From: Pseudomonadota bacterium
GTDB lineage: Bacteria; Pseudomonadota; Alphaproteobacteria; Rhizobiales; Devosiaceae
Direction of reading: 5' to 3'
Length of the DNA stretch: 14,529 nucleotides
Assembly: GCA_023427545.1 (NCBI GenBank)
Contig: JAEZBF010000194.1
Span: 1 to 14,529 of the forward strand
Below are positions 1 through 7,080 of the stretch, piece by piece (position 1 is the stretch's first letter; every line of letters starts with the position of its first letter). The notes under the pieces were generated by a model, which did no database searches, was not told where the DNA came from, and saw nothing but the letters and a program-made list of their open reading frames with translations. Both the position numbers and the translations under genes were made by a program.

Positions 1-2
1 TC

Positions 3-341
3 GCTGCCGGGCCGTTCGCTGCGGGCATTCTCGCCGGCACCAATGTCTGGGGGCCGGACAATGGCGCCTATCAAGCAGCGCCGCAGCCGATCCTCGACAA
101 GGTCGCCGCCCTGCAGGAGATCTGCCGCGCGCACGACGTGCCGCTTGGCGCGGCGGCGCTACAGTTCGCACTTGCGCACCCGGTGGTCTGCTCGGTACTG
201 ACGGGACCGAAGTCCAAGGCCGAGCTCGACGGGATCATCAAGTGGTGGAATACACCGATCCCGAACGAGTTATGGGACGCTCTCGCGACCAGCGGACTGC
301 TTGCAAAGGGGACGCCGCTCCCCAGCGGAGCCGCATCTTGA
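3..341 (+). CDS. Aldo/keto reductase, C-terminal part (5' end outside window)
   Basis: The open frame enters from the left edge and ends at TGA 339-341, giving the last 112 residues of an NAD(P)H-dependent aldo/keto reductase. These cytosolic TIM-barrel enzymes interconvert aldehydes or sugars and alcohols or lactones. Visible landmarks are GPFAAGILAG near the partial N-terminus, resembling the late-barrel 'PFxSGxLA' strand of the family, and then GAAALQFALAHPVVCSVLTG, which matches the conserved segment around the last cofactor-binding strand. The ending 'IPNELWDALATSGLL...P.P' resembles the D-threo-aldose 1-dehydrogenase / L-fucose dehydrogenase branch. The catalytic Asp/Tyr/Lys/His residues lie upstream of the window, so substrate cannot be judged. 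The family call is firm and the branch is tentative. The gene is unrelated to the flagellar block and points the opposite way from cckA. Confidence 0.85.
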   Translation, partial: AAGPFAAGILAGTNVWGPDNGAYQAAPQPILDKVAALQEICRAHDVPLGAAALQFALAHPVVCSVLTGPKSKAELDGIIKWWNTPIPNELWDALATSGLLAKGTPLPSGAAS

Positions 342-667
342 GGACGCTGCTCGCCGGTGTTGCTCTCACACTGATGGGCGGGTTGGCGGGTGCGGTCGCC
401 GCTGAGGAAATCGTCATCACGTTCGAGAACGCGTCCAAAGGCGCCGTCTCCGGTGCCGACTTCTATCCGCTGGGGAAGGACGGCCAGCCGGTCGAGGACA
501 ACCTCGGGGGCTTCTTCGACGACCTGGCGCCGGGTGCCAGCACCAAGGTTCGCCTCAGCGCAAACCGCTGCGGCCCGCTGTGGGTCCGCATCAATCTGGT
601 GAGCCGCAAGCAGCTGGTGATCACGCTCGACACCTGCAACGACCGCAAGGTGCGGGTGATCGACTAG
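338..667 (+). CDS. Small secreted protein with two conserved-looking cysteines
   Basis: This 109-residue protein probably starts at TTG 338-340, which overlaps the TGA of the aldo/keto reductase (TTGA, 338-341). An AGCGGAG Shine-Dalgarno-like stretch lies at 324-330, seven bases upstream. With this start the protein begins with a clean signal peptide (Arg2, a hydrophobic core over residues 4-19, AVAA before Glu23), whereas the upstream ATG at 242 lies deep inside the reductase and would bury that signal. The mature part is beta-rich with only two cysteines, Cys78 and Cys100, a plausible periplasmic disulfide. The pattern 'nLGGFFDDLAPGASTKVRL...C...W.vri...LDTC' recalls small proteobacterial proteins often labelled 'Tat pathway signal protein', which are functionally uncharacterised. 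No twin-arginine motif is visible. Function is unknown, and it is probably co-transcribed with the reductase. Confidence 0.7.
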   Translation: MRTLLAGVALTLMGGLAGAVAAEEIVITFENASKGAVSGADFYPLGKDGQPVEDNLGGFFDDLAPGASTKVRLSANRCGPLWVRINLVSRKQLVITLDTCNDRKVRVID

Positions 668-668
668 A

Positions 669-1343
669 TCACTGAGTGAGACGCCGCATAACGGTGAAGC
701 GAATCCGGCTCCGGAGCACAAATCCGAGCTTTTCATAGGTGGCTATGGCCACGGCGTTGTCTGCAAAGGTGTGGAGGAACGGCGTCTCCCCGCGCCCGAT
801 GATACCTTGGGCAATCTCGGAGACCAGCATCTTGGCATAGCTGCGTCCCCGGTAGTCGGGGTGTGTGCAGACGGCACTCACTTCGGTAAAGCCGGGCAGA
901 TGCATGCGCTCACCGGCCATCGCGATCAGCCGGCCCCCGTCCCTCACACCGATATAGCGGCCCATTTGGTAAGTACGCCTATTGAACGGGCCCGGCCGCG
1001 TCAGCGCAACCAGCTCCATCATCTCCTCAACGTCGGCGTCGCCAAGGGACACCATGTCGGGCCGCTCCGGCACCAGACGCAGCCGGTCGGCGACCATCTG
1101 CACGCCGTCGCCGGCGAGAATAGTTTCGAAGGTGGCCGGCACGCGGGGAGTCGTTGTCGTTGCGAGCCCCAAACTCTCACCTGCCGGCAGATGCGCCAGT
1201 GGGGAAAGGTCCGCTGGATGCTCAACGGCCCCGAATACCGAAATTTCGGCGCGGTATCGCCTTAAGCCGTGCAGCTCCGTGCCAAGCCCGCGATGCGGGC
1301 CACCGAGGGCATGCCAGACCGGATTGTCCAGCAGCTCCGACAT
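669..1343 (-). CDS. GNAT-family (FR47-like) N-acetyltransferase downstream of cckA
   Basis: This 224-residue protein begins at ATG 1343, four bases after the cckA stop (1348-1350). An upstream extension of the frame would overlap the cckA receiver domain and has no family features. The C-terminal half is a GNAT acetyl-CoA-binding fold: motif A, AVCTHPDYRGRSYAKMLV (residues 157-174), carries the pyrophosphate-binding RGRSYA loop, and NAVAIATYEKLGF (196-208) is motif B with the usual YEKLGF. The segment 'GRYIGVRDGGRLIAMAGERM' (128-147) is the preceding strand pair typical of the FR47-like branch. The N-terminal 100 residues are divergent. It should transfer an acetyl group from acetyl-CoA to an amine, but the substrate is unknown. 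The position suggests co-transcription with the kinase. The stop lies one base from the convergent stop of the small secreted protein, with no obvious terminator between them. Confidence 0.85.
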   Translation of the reverse strand: MSELLDNPVWHALGGPHRGLGTELHGLRRYRAEISVFGAVEHPADLSPLAHLPAGESLGLATTTTPRVPATFETILAGDGVQMVADRLRLVPERPDMVSLGDADVEEMMELVALTRPGPFNRRTYQMGRYIGVRDGGRLIAMAGERMHLPGFTEVSAVCTHPDYRGRSYAKMLVSEIAQGIIGRGETPFLHTFADNAVAIATYEKLGFVLRSRIRFTVMRRLTQ

Positions 1344-1347
1344 GCGC

Positions 1348-3912
1348 TCAGTTCGATGCTCTGGCGCGGGACGCGAGCACTTCCTTGACCTTGGTGTTGA
1401 TCTGGTCGAGCGAGTAGGGTTTTGCGAGGAACTCGACGCTGGTGTCGTCGGCGATGTCCTGGCGGACGTTCTCCTCGGCATAGCCTGAGACGAAGATCAC
1501 CCTGAGGTCGGGCAGGCGCTCGCGGACCTTGGCCAGCAGGGCGGGCCCGTCCATCTCCGGCATCACCACATCGGAAATCATCAGGTCGATGCGGTGCTCG
1601 AGTTCGTCGAGAACCTCGAGTGCTTCCTCGCCGGAGTCCGCCTCGTAGACTTCGTAGCCGGTGGTGCGCAGCGCGCGGGCCGAGAAGGCGCGGACATTGT
1701 CCTCGTCCTCGACGATGAGGATGCGCTCGTGCCCGGTGAGGTCGCGGACCGGCGCCGCAGCCGCTTTGGCCGGCATCTCGCCTGCGCTCGGCACGTGGCG
1801 CGGCAGGAAGATGCGGAAAGTGGTGCCCTTCCCCAGCGTCGACTCCGGATAAATGAAGCCGCCGGTCTGCTTGATGATGCCATAGACGGTGGAGAGCCCC
1901 AGGCCCGTCCCCTTCCCCAACTCCTTGGTCGAGAAGAAGGGGTCGAAGCTTTTCTCCATCACTTCCGGCGTCATGCCCGTGCCGGTATCCTCCACCTCGA
2001 TCAGCACGTAGTCGGCGGGCGGCATGCCGACATAGTTGGACCCCGTAAGCTCGGACGCCGAGACGTTGCGCGTGCGGATGGAAATCGCGCCGCCGTTGGG
2101 CATGGCATCGCGCGCGTTGACGACGAGGTTGACCACGACCTGCTCGAGCTGAACGAGGTCCGCCTTGACCGGCCACAGCGCGCGGCCGTGCTCGACGGCC
2201 AGCGTGATCTGCTCGCCGATCAACCGCTTGAGCAGCACCGTCAGATCGTCGAGGTGGCCGGAAACCTCCAGCACCTGCGGCCGCAGCGTCTGCCGCCGCG
2301 AGAAGGCCAGCAGCTGCCGCGTCAGCCCCGCCGCGCGGTTGGCGCTGTTCTTGATCGCCATGAGGTCCGAGAAGCTCGGATCGCCCGGCTTGTGCTTGAG
2401 CAGCAGCAGGTCGGCAAAGCCGATGATGGCGGTGAGCACGTTGTTGAAGTCGTGCGCCACGCCGCCGGCGAGCTGGCCCACGGCCTGCATCTTCTGGCCC
2501 TGGGCGAACTGCGCCTCGAGCTTGCGCTGCTCGGTCATGTCGAGCGCATAGACGTTGACCCGCTCGGGCGAGCCCGGCCCCGGCTCCGAGCCCGAGACGT
2601 AGAGCCGGACTGCGTGGTCGCCACCCTTGGCGATCACCGCGTCGACCGGCTCGATCTCGGAGCGGTTCTCGATCGCCGCCGAAACCGCCTTGCCGAAGCC
2701 CTCGCGACTGACCTCGGCGATCAGCTCCGCCATGGGGTAGAGCTCGAGGCTCTTGTCGCCGCCCGACCAGCCGAAGATGCGCCCGAACGGGGCATTGGTG
2801 CGGATGATCCGCCCGTCCTTGTCCAGCGTCGCGATCGCGAACGGCGTGTCGTTGAAGAACCGCGAGAAGCGCACTTCGGCCGCCCGCAGCTCCTCTTCCT
2901 TGTCGCTGCCGCTGCGGCGGTCGAGAACCAGCGTGCGGGTTTCGCCGAGCTCGCCATCGGCTAGCCGCGCAGCCCGGTGCAGCAGGCGGACGGGCAGGCT
3001 GGTGCCGTTGCGCCGCACCAGGTCGATGTCGATCACCTCGGTGCGGATTTCGCCGTCGCCGCGCCCACGCATGAGCAGGCTCGCGCCATCCCCGCGGACG
3101 AGCTCGCTGAGCGGCAGCGCGCCGGCCTGGAACTCGGCGAGATCGTGGCCCAGCCAGTCCGCCAGCGTCGAGTTGATATACTGCACCCGGCCTTGTGCAT
3201 CGGATGAAAAAAACCCCGCAGGCGCATGATCGAGGTAGTCAATCGCCCGCTGCAGCTCGAGGTAGGTGTTGTCCTGCCGCTCGCGGTCGCGGGTGATGTC
3301 CTCGACGCTCCACAGCACCAGCGGCCGGCCCCAGCCCTCGACCTCGGGCAGCGCCCGCACCCCCACGCGATACCAGTACGGCCGGTCGGGGTCCGACCCC
3401 GGTCCGCCCAGGCCCCCGAGAACGCGGATGTCCTCGCTCGCCGGCCGGCCGTCGCGCGCGGCCCGGCTCAGCCGGTAGATCGCCTCACCCGCCTCCGACT
3501 GGCCCGCGAAGAGGCGCGGCACGCCGACCGGCACGCCGTTGCTGACGCTGCCGGCGAAAGCGCCATACTGCGCATTCACGTAGGAGAGCTTGCCGTCGCG
3601 GTCGGTGACCACCGCGCCATACGGCAGGCTGTCGACGATCGCGCGCGAGAGGGTGCGGGTCTCGCTCGCCGAGGCAAAGCGGAACAGCCCGGCGGCGAAG
3701 GCAAAGAGGCAGAAGACCCCGATCACCGCCAGGGCGCCGAGGAACAGCAGCATGACGTCGGCGGGGATGTAGCTGCTCAGCGTCGAGATCGCGAGCGCGA
3801 CGAGGATGAAGAAGACTGCGAGCGCCACCACCCGCCACAGCCCGCCGGCGCTCCGCGGTTCGGCAATCAGCGGGTCGGGATAGCTGTCGTCGTCGAGTGG
3901 CGTCGTTGCCAT
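1348..3912 (-). CDS. cckA: CckA, cell-cycle hybrid histidine kinase
   Basis: This 854-residue inner-membrane hybrid kinase/phosphatase heads the phosphorelay that in alphaproteobacteria passes phosphate through ChpT to CtrA and CpdR. Two membrane helices lie near residues 25-47 and 51-76. PAS-like sensor segments follow at about 86-205, 220-330 and 343-462. The HisKA domain carries the phosphoacceptor in GGVAHDFNN (His487). The ATPase domain shows the N box NLVVNARDAMPNGG (595-608), the G1 box EDTGTGM and the G2 motif GKGTGLGLS (667-674). A C-terminal receiver domain (about 728-850) has the acidic pocket EDED at 735-738, phosphoacceptor Asp781 in DVVMPEMDG, Ser809 and Lys831. The length suits the long, multi-PAS CckA proteins of Rhizobiales-like lineages; the Caulobacter protein is shorter (about 690). 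The start is ATG 3912. It follows flhB after 119 bp, an adjacency I recall from Caulobacter. Confidence 0.95.
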   Translation of the reverse strand: MATTPLDDDSYPDPLIAEPRSAGGLWRVVALAVFFILVALAISTLSSYIPADVMLLFLGALAVIGVFCLFAFAAGLFRFASASETRTLSRAIVDSLPYGAVVTDRDGKLSYVNAQYGAFAGSVSNGVPVGVPRLFAGQSEAGEAIYRLSRAARDGRPASEDIRVLGGLGGPGSDPDRPYWYRVGVRALPEVEGWGRPLVLWSVEDITRDRERQDNTYLELQRAIDYLDHAPAGFFSSDAQGRVQYINSTLADWLGHDLAEFQAGALPLSELVRGDGASLLMRGRGDGEIRTEVIDIDLVRRNGTSLPVRLLHRAARLADGELGETRTLVLDRRSGSDKEEELRAAEVRFSRFFNDTPFAIATLDKDGRIIRTNAPFGRIFGWSGGDKSLELYPMAELIAEVSREGFGKAVSAAIENRSEIEPVDAVIAKGGDHAVRLYVSGSEPGPGSPERVNVYALDMTEQRKLEAQFAQGQKMQAVGQLAGGVAHDFNNVLTAIIGFADLLLLKHKPGDPSFSDLMAIKNSANRAAGLTRQLLAFSRRQTLRPQVLEVSGHLDDLTVLLKRLIGEQITLAVEHGRALWPVKADLVQLEQVVVNLVVNARDAMPNGGAISIRTRNVSASELTGSNYVGMPPADYVLIEVEDTGTGMTPEVMEKSFDPFFSTKELGKGTGLGLSTVYGIIKQTGGFIYPESTLGKGTTFRIFLPRHVPSAGEMPAKAAAAPVRDLTGHERILIVEDEDNVRAFSARALRTTGYEVYEADSGEEALEVLDELEHRIDLMISDVVMPEMDGPALLAKVRERLPDLRVIFVSGYAEENVRQDIADDTSVEFLAKPYSLDQINTKVKEVLASRARASN

Positions 3913-4031
3913 CTAGATGGAGTGCTCCCCGGCCATGCCGGCCTGCCCCGAATCAGGCCTGTCCTAGCTCTATCAAAGCGGCGCGAGCCTTGGGTAGTGG
4001 CGATGCGGCACGGCGCGGCCCGAAACCGAGA
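3913..4031. other. flhB-cckA intergenic region, possible cckA promoter
   Basis: This 119-bp gap is the longest between same-strand genes in the flhB-to-acetyltransferase stretch, so cckA may have its own promoter here. On the minus strand a TTGATA hexamer (3976-3971) followed after 17 bases by ATTCGG (3953-3948) is a weak -35/-10 candidate. A 6-bp inverted repeat (GGCCTG 3940-3945, CAGGCC 3954-3959) is present but lacks the T-run of an intrinsic terminator. I see no CtrA-type box here. The call is speculative. Confidence 0.25.
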
Positions 4032-5114
4032 TCATGCCCGCCATTTGCGCTGTTCACGCAGCCGCATGACATAACCGATGACCTGGGCAACCGCCTTGAA
4101 GTGCTCGGCCGGAATGGTCTCGTCGACCTCGACCGAGGCAAATAGCGCGCGGGCCAGCGGCGGGTTCTCGACGATCGGCACGTCGTGCTCTTCCGCCAGG
4201 GCGCGGATACGCAGCGCGAGCCCGTCGGCTCCCTTGGCAAGGCACTGCGGCGCCCGCATCTCGCGGTCGTATTTCAGCGCCACGGCGTAGTGGGTCGGGT
4301 TGGTGATCACCACGGTCGCGTCAGGGACCGCCGCCATCATGCGCTTGCGGCCCCGTTCGTTGCGGATCTGGCGGATGCGCGCCTTGATCTTGGGGTCGCC
4401 CTCCATCTGCTTGTACTCGTCGCGCGTCTCCTGGACCGTCATCCGGAGCCGGTTCCACCAGCGCTGGCGCTGATAGACGTAGTCGGCGATGGCGATGATC
4501 GTGACGGCGGCTATGACCGCGATGAAGAGCTTGAGGCCGATCTCCTCGCAGATCGCGAAGATGCCCGCCGGATCTGCGGTAATCATCGTCTCGAGGCTGT
4601 TGCGCTCGGGCCAGAGCACGAAGAACAGGATGCAGCCGACGACTGCGAGCTTGACCAGTCCCTTGGCGAAGTTGACCAGCGCCTCGACCGAAAACAGCCG
4701 CCTGAAGCCGTCGATCGGGGAAATCTTGGAAAGCTTGGGGGTGATCGGATCGACCGAGAGCAGCGGCCGGTGCTGGACGAGATTGGCGGCGATCGCGAAG
4801 AAGGCGAGCACCAGCATGGGCACCAGGGCGGTCATTCCCACCGAGGCGCCGATGTTGAACATGAACTGGCCGAACGCGGGTCCGCCGATCTCCATCTGAT
4901 CGGCATTCTCCAGCATCTGGCGGAACGAGGTCGACAGGCTCGCCGCGGTGCCGGGCGCCATCATCAGCACCACGAGACCCGACCCGACCAGCATGAACCA
5001 GGTGGTCACCTCCTGGCTCTTGGCGACATCGCCGCGCTTGTGCGCATCCTCGAGCTTTTTCTGGCTCGGGTCTTCTGTCTTGCTGGATTGTTCCGGGGCC
5101 TCGTCGCTCGCCAT
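4032..5114 (-). CDS. flhB: FlhB, flagellar export switch protein
   Basis: FlhB is the inner-membrane export component that switches substrate specificity from rod/hook to filament proteins after cleaving itself. At 360 residues it is of normal family length. The N-terminus is charged (TEDPSQKKLEDAHKRGDVAKSQEV, typical of FlhB), followed by four hydrophobic segments near residues 37-56, 88-111, 151-168 and 190-213. The cytoplasmic domain carries the autocleavage tetrapeptide NPTH at 272-275 within VVITNPTH, and then the FlhB_C segment 'YDREMRAPQCLAKGADGLALRIR' and 'IVENPPLARALF'. All the key residues for self-cleavage are present. The ATG at 5114-5112 overlaps the fliR stop by one base (TGATG), which indicates translational coupling. 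The downstream neighbour is cckA. Confidence 0.97.
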   Translation of the reverse strand: MASDEAPEQSSKTEDPSQKKLEDAHKRGDVAKSQEVTTWFMLVGSGLVVLMMAPGTAASLSTSFRQMLENADQMEIGGPAFGQFMFNIGASVGMTALVPMLVLAFFAIAANLVQHRPLLSVDPITPKLSKISPIDGFRRLFSVEALVNFAKGLVKLAVVGCILFFVLWPERNSLETMITADPAGIFAICEEIGLKLFIAVIAAVTIIAIADYVYQRQRWWNRLRMTVQETRDEYKQMEGDPKIKARIRQIRNERGRKRMMAAVPDATVVITNPTHYAVALKYDREMRAPQCLAKGADGLALRIRALAEEHDVPIVENPPLARALFASVEVDETIPAEHFKAVAQVIGYVMRLREQRKWRA

Positions 5115-5884
5115 CAGCGGACCCCGCGCAGCATCGCGAGCTGCCCCTCGAAGTGGGTGAGGTACCAGCCCATCATCATGCCCAGCACCAGCATCAGCAG
5201 CACGATGCCGACGCCGACGTTGGCGGGCATGGCGAGAAAGAAGACCTGCAGCTGCGGCATCAGGCGGTTGAGAATGCCCATGCCGACGTAGAAGACGAGC
5301 CCGAAGACGATGAACGGCGCGCTCATCTGGACGCCGATGATGAAGGCGCCGGAAATCGCCTTGATCGCCATGCCGAGCGCGTCTTCGAGCATCAGCGGCC
5401 CGGTTGGAGTGAACACCATGTAACTGTCGTAGATTGCAGCCAGCGCGACATGGTGCAGGTCGGTCGCAAAGATCAGCGCAACGCCGAGGAAGCTCAGGAA
5501 GGAGCCGATCATCGCCCCCTGCACGCCGGCTTGGGTCGGATCGGCGGACTGTGCGATGGAGAGGCCCGACTGGAAGGCGATCACCGCCCCGGCGACCTGG
5601 GTGGCGGTCATGACGAACCGGGTGGTGGCGCCGAGGATCAGCCCGATCACCAGCTCATGGAAGAGCAGCGCGATCACGCCCATCATTTCCGTCGGCAACG
5701 ACGGAAAGGCGCTCGAGAGCAGCGGATAGAGCACGAGGCTGAAGACCAGCGCGAAGCTCAGCCGCATGCGCGCGGGGATCACCTGCTCGCCCAGCGCGGG
5801 GATCAGCATCAGCATGGTGCCGACCCGCGCGAAGATCAGCATGTAGAGATACGCGGTGTCCGGCAGCCAGTCGAGGCTGAGCAC
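5114..5884 (-). CDS. fliR: FliR, flagellar export gate protein
   Basis: FliR is one of the inner-membrane proteins forming the FliPQR export channel at the centre of the MS ring. The 256-residue protein is hydrophobic throughout, with membrane segments near residues 12-32, 42-60, 67-90, 126-150, 175-200 and 214-240. The stretch GMGILNRLMPQLQVFFLAMP (201-220) is characteristic of the FliR/SpaR family. Translation starts at GTG 5884-5882, one base after the fliQ stop. A perfect GGAGG on the minus strand (5894-5890) lies five bases upstream and decides this start. It ends in a one-base overlap with flhB. Length and order (fliQ-fliR-flhB) are canonical. Confidence 0.96.
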   Translation of the reverse strand: MLSLDWLPDTAYLYMLIFARVGTMLMLIPALGEQVIPARMRLSFALVFSLVLYPLLSSAFPSLPTEMMGVIALLFHELVIGLILGATTRFVMTATQVAGAVIAFQSGLSIAQSADPTQAGVQGAMIGSFLSFLGVALIFATDLHHVALAAIYDSYMVFTPTGPLMLEDALGMAIKAISGAFIIGVQMSAPFIVFGLVFYVGMGILNRLMPQLQVFFLAMPANVGVGIVLLMLVLGMMMGWYLTHFEGQLAMLRGVR

Positions 5885-5885
5885 G

Positions 5886-6152
5886 TCAGCCTCCGGAGAT
5901 GATCAGCTCGGCGATGCGGTTGAAGTAGGCCGACATTGTCGCCCCCATGAACGGCAGCGCAACAAGCATGGTGACGAAGATGGCGATGATCTTGGGCACG
6001 AAGACCAGGGTCATTTCCTGGATCTGCGTCAGCGCCTGGAACAGGGCGACGACGACGCCGACGAGCAGCCCGACGATCATCATCGGCGCCGACACGATGA
6101 TCAGCACCCAGATGCCCTCGCGGGCGACATCGAGAACGTCAGCGCCGGTCAT
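5886..6152 (-). CDS. fliQ: FliQ, flagellar export gate protein
   Basis: FliQ is the small two-helix subunit of the FliPQR export gate. The 88 residues match the family length. The two membrane segments lie near residues 14-37 (IWVLIIVSAPMMIVGLLVGVVVAL) and 51-74. The linking stretch FQALTQIQEMTLVFVPKI, with its TQIQE and the following phenylalanine and proline, is the FliQ signature. ATG is at 6152-6150, with AGGA seven to eight bases upstream on the minus strand. It is the first gene of the fliQ-fliR-flhB group and is separated from fliE by 156 bp containing two palindromic repeats. It could therefore either be read through from flgB or have its own start. Confidence 0.96.
   Translation of the reverse strand: MTGADVLDVAREGIWVLIIVSAPMMIVGLLVGVVVALFQALTQIQEMTLVFVPKIIAIFVTMLVALPFMGATMSAYFNRIAELIISGG
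5890..5894 (-). promoter_or_regulatory. Ribosome binding site deciding the GTG start of fliR
   Basis: A perfect GGAGG on the minus strand lies inside the 3' end of fliQ, five bases before GTG 5884. It favours this GTG over any later ATG. Confidence 0.7.
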
Positions 6153-6194
6153 GGGACGTTCCTAGCTGAGTCTGCAGACACGTGTCGCGTGCCC

Positions 6195-6229
6195 GGACCT
6201 CACGGTTCGACGAGCTCACCATGAGGTCC
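6195..6229. repeat. REP-like palindrome, copy 1 (fliE-fliQ gap)
   Basis: An inverted repeat with 12-bp arms at 6195-6206 and 6218-6229 (GGACCTCACGGT and ACCATGAGGTCC, one mismatch), around an 11-base centre containing TCGACGAGCTC. The core GGTTCGACGAGCTCACCATG closely resembles dispersed palindromes I recall from Sphingomonas, Devosia and other Rhizobiales genomes. It could act as a transcript stabiliser or attenuator within the operon, but it has no T-run on either strand. Confidence 0.65.
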
Positions 6230-6252
6230 TCCGGCACGTTCGCGCCTCAGTA

Positions 6253-6299
6253 GCCCTCATGGCGAGCCTGTCGAGCCACGAGCCACGAACCATGAGGGC
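6253..6299. repeat. REP-like palindrome, copy 2 (opposite orientation)
   Basis: A perfect 10-bp inverted repeat, GCCCTCATGG at 6253-6262 and CCATGAGGGC at 6290-6299, encloses 27 bases. The interior contains a tandem duplication of CGAGCCA (6272-6278 and 6279-6285). Read on the minus strand it has the same CCTCAYGGTTCG...GCTCRCCATGAGG frame as copy 1, so the two copies point in opposite directions, like a paired REP unit. Confidence 0.6.
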
Positions 6300-6308
6300 G
6301 TGGCACAC

Positions 6309-6632
6309 CTAGATCGGCATCCGCATGATTTCCTCGTAGGCCGAGATCACGCGGTCACGGACGGCGACCATGCTTTCGACCGCGATCTCGGTCTGCGAGA
6401 CGGCGGTGACGACGTCGACCATGTCGCCCTTGCCGTTGACGAGGTCCATCATCTTCTGGTCCGACGCCCGGCCGCTATCGACAACCGACTGCAGGTTATC
6501 GGCGAGGAGCTTGGCGAAGTCGCCCTGCCCGCTCGCGGCCTTCGACGGTGCGGTGAGCGGCGCCGGCCCGTCGCCGAGCAGCTTGGCGGCGTTGGAGTAG
6601 GCAAGGTTTGCGGCGTTGATCGGCATGGCCAT
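6309..6632 (-). CDS. fliE: FliE, MS ring-rod junction protein
   Basis: FliE is the small exported protein that links the MS ring and export gate to the proximal rod. The 107-residue product is of normal length. The C-terminal half carries the recognisable family pattern: FAKLLADNLQSVVDSGRASDQKMMDLVNGKGDMVDVVTAVSQTEIAVESMVAVRDRVISAYEEIMRMPI, where the closing 'RDRVISAYEEIMRMPI' is the most conserved part. The N-terminus is variable, as usual, and there is no Sec signal, consistent with export by the flagellar apparatus. ATG 6632 is chosen; an in-frame ATG at 6626 is equally possible, and no strong Shine-Dalgarno separates them. It follows flgC by 23 bases in the flgB-flgC-fliE order. Two palindromes follow the stop. 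Confidence 0.93.
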   Translation of the reverse strand: MAMPINAANLAYSNAAKLLGDGPAPLTAPSKAASGQGDFAKLLADNLQSVVDSGRASDQKMMDLVNGKGDMVDVVTAVSQTEIAVESMVAVRDRVISAYEEIMRMPI

Positions 6633-6655
6633 GGTTGTTCAGTCCGGTTGGCGCG

Positions 6656-7069
6656 TCAGCCGCGCAGGATGTCGAGGGTGCCGCCGAGCATCTGGCGGGT
6701 GACGCTGATGACGTTGAGGTTGGCCTCGTAGGTGCGCTGGGCCTCGCGCATGTCCATCGCCTCGATCAGCGGGTTGATGTTGGGATAGCGGACATAGCCG
6801 TGCTCGTCGGCTGCTGGGTGGCCGGGCTCGTAGCGCATGTCGAAATCGGAGAGGTCGTAGGCGAGCTTGCCGAGGTGAACGGTGTGGCCGCCAGCTTCGG
6901 CGTCGAAGGTCGACGTGAACGTCGGGATGCGCCGGCGATAGGGTTCGTCGCCTGGCGCCTTGCCCGCCGAATCCACGTTGGCGATGTTCTCGGCGATGAT
7001 CCGGATCCGCGCGGTCTGGGCGTGGAGGCCCGAGGCGGCGATGCGCAGCGAGGAGAGGAAGTCGCCCAT
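6656..7069 (-). CDS. flgC: FlgC, proximal rod protein
   Basis: FlgC forms part of the proximal rod and is secreted through the flagellar export apparatus. The protein has 137 residues, matching the family. The N-terminal rod signature 'SLRIAASGLHAQTARIRIIAENIANVDSAGKAPGDEPYRRR' (6-47) contains the ANxDS motif shared by axial proteins. The C-terminal helix 'YPNINPLIEAMDMREAQRTYEANLNVISVTRQMLGGTLDILRG' is the standard axial-protein tail. The start at ATG 7069 is supported by a perfect GGAGG on the minus strand (7079-7075), five bases upstream, in the 11-bp gap after flgB. Confidence 0.97.
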   Translation of the reverse strand: MGDFLSSLRIAASGLHAQTARIRIIAENIANVDSAGKAPGDEPYRRRIPTFTSTFDAEAGGHTVHLGKLAYDLSDFDMRYEPGHPAADEHGYVRYPNINPLIEAMDMREAQRTYEANLNVISVTRQMLGGTLDILRG

Positions 7070-7080
7070 CCGATCCTCCC

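Noticed and set aside
242..337. N-terminal extension of the small secreted protein to ATG 242
   Set aside because: It lies inside the aldo/keto reductase frame, is polar, and would bury the signal peptide; TTG 338 has a suitable Shine-Dalgarno.
1594..2964. 456-codon open frame antisense to cckA
   Set aside because: It lies wholly opposite the kinase and PAS domains of CckA, and its product is low-complexity Arg/Val/Asp/Leu without recognisable motifs.
3940..3959. GGCCTG/CAGGCC hairpin between flhB and cckA as a terminator
   Set aside because: The stem is only 6 bp and no T-run follows on the minus strand.
4185..5291. 368-codon open frame antisense to flhB
   Set aside because: The His/Asp/Arg-rich product is typical of reverse-strand shadows of membrane-protein genes.
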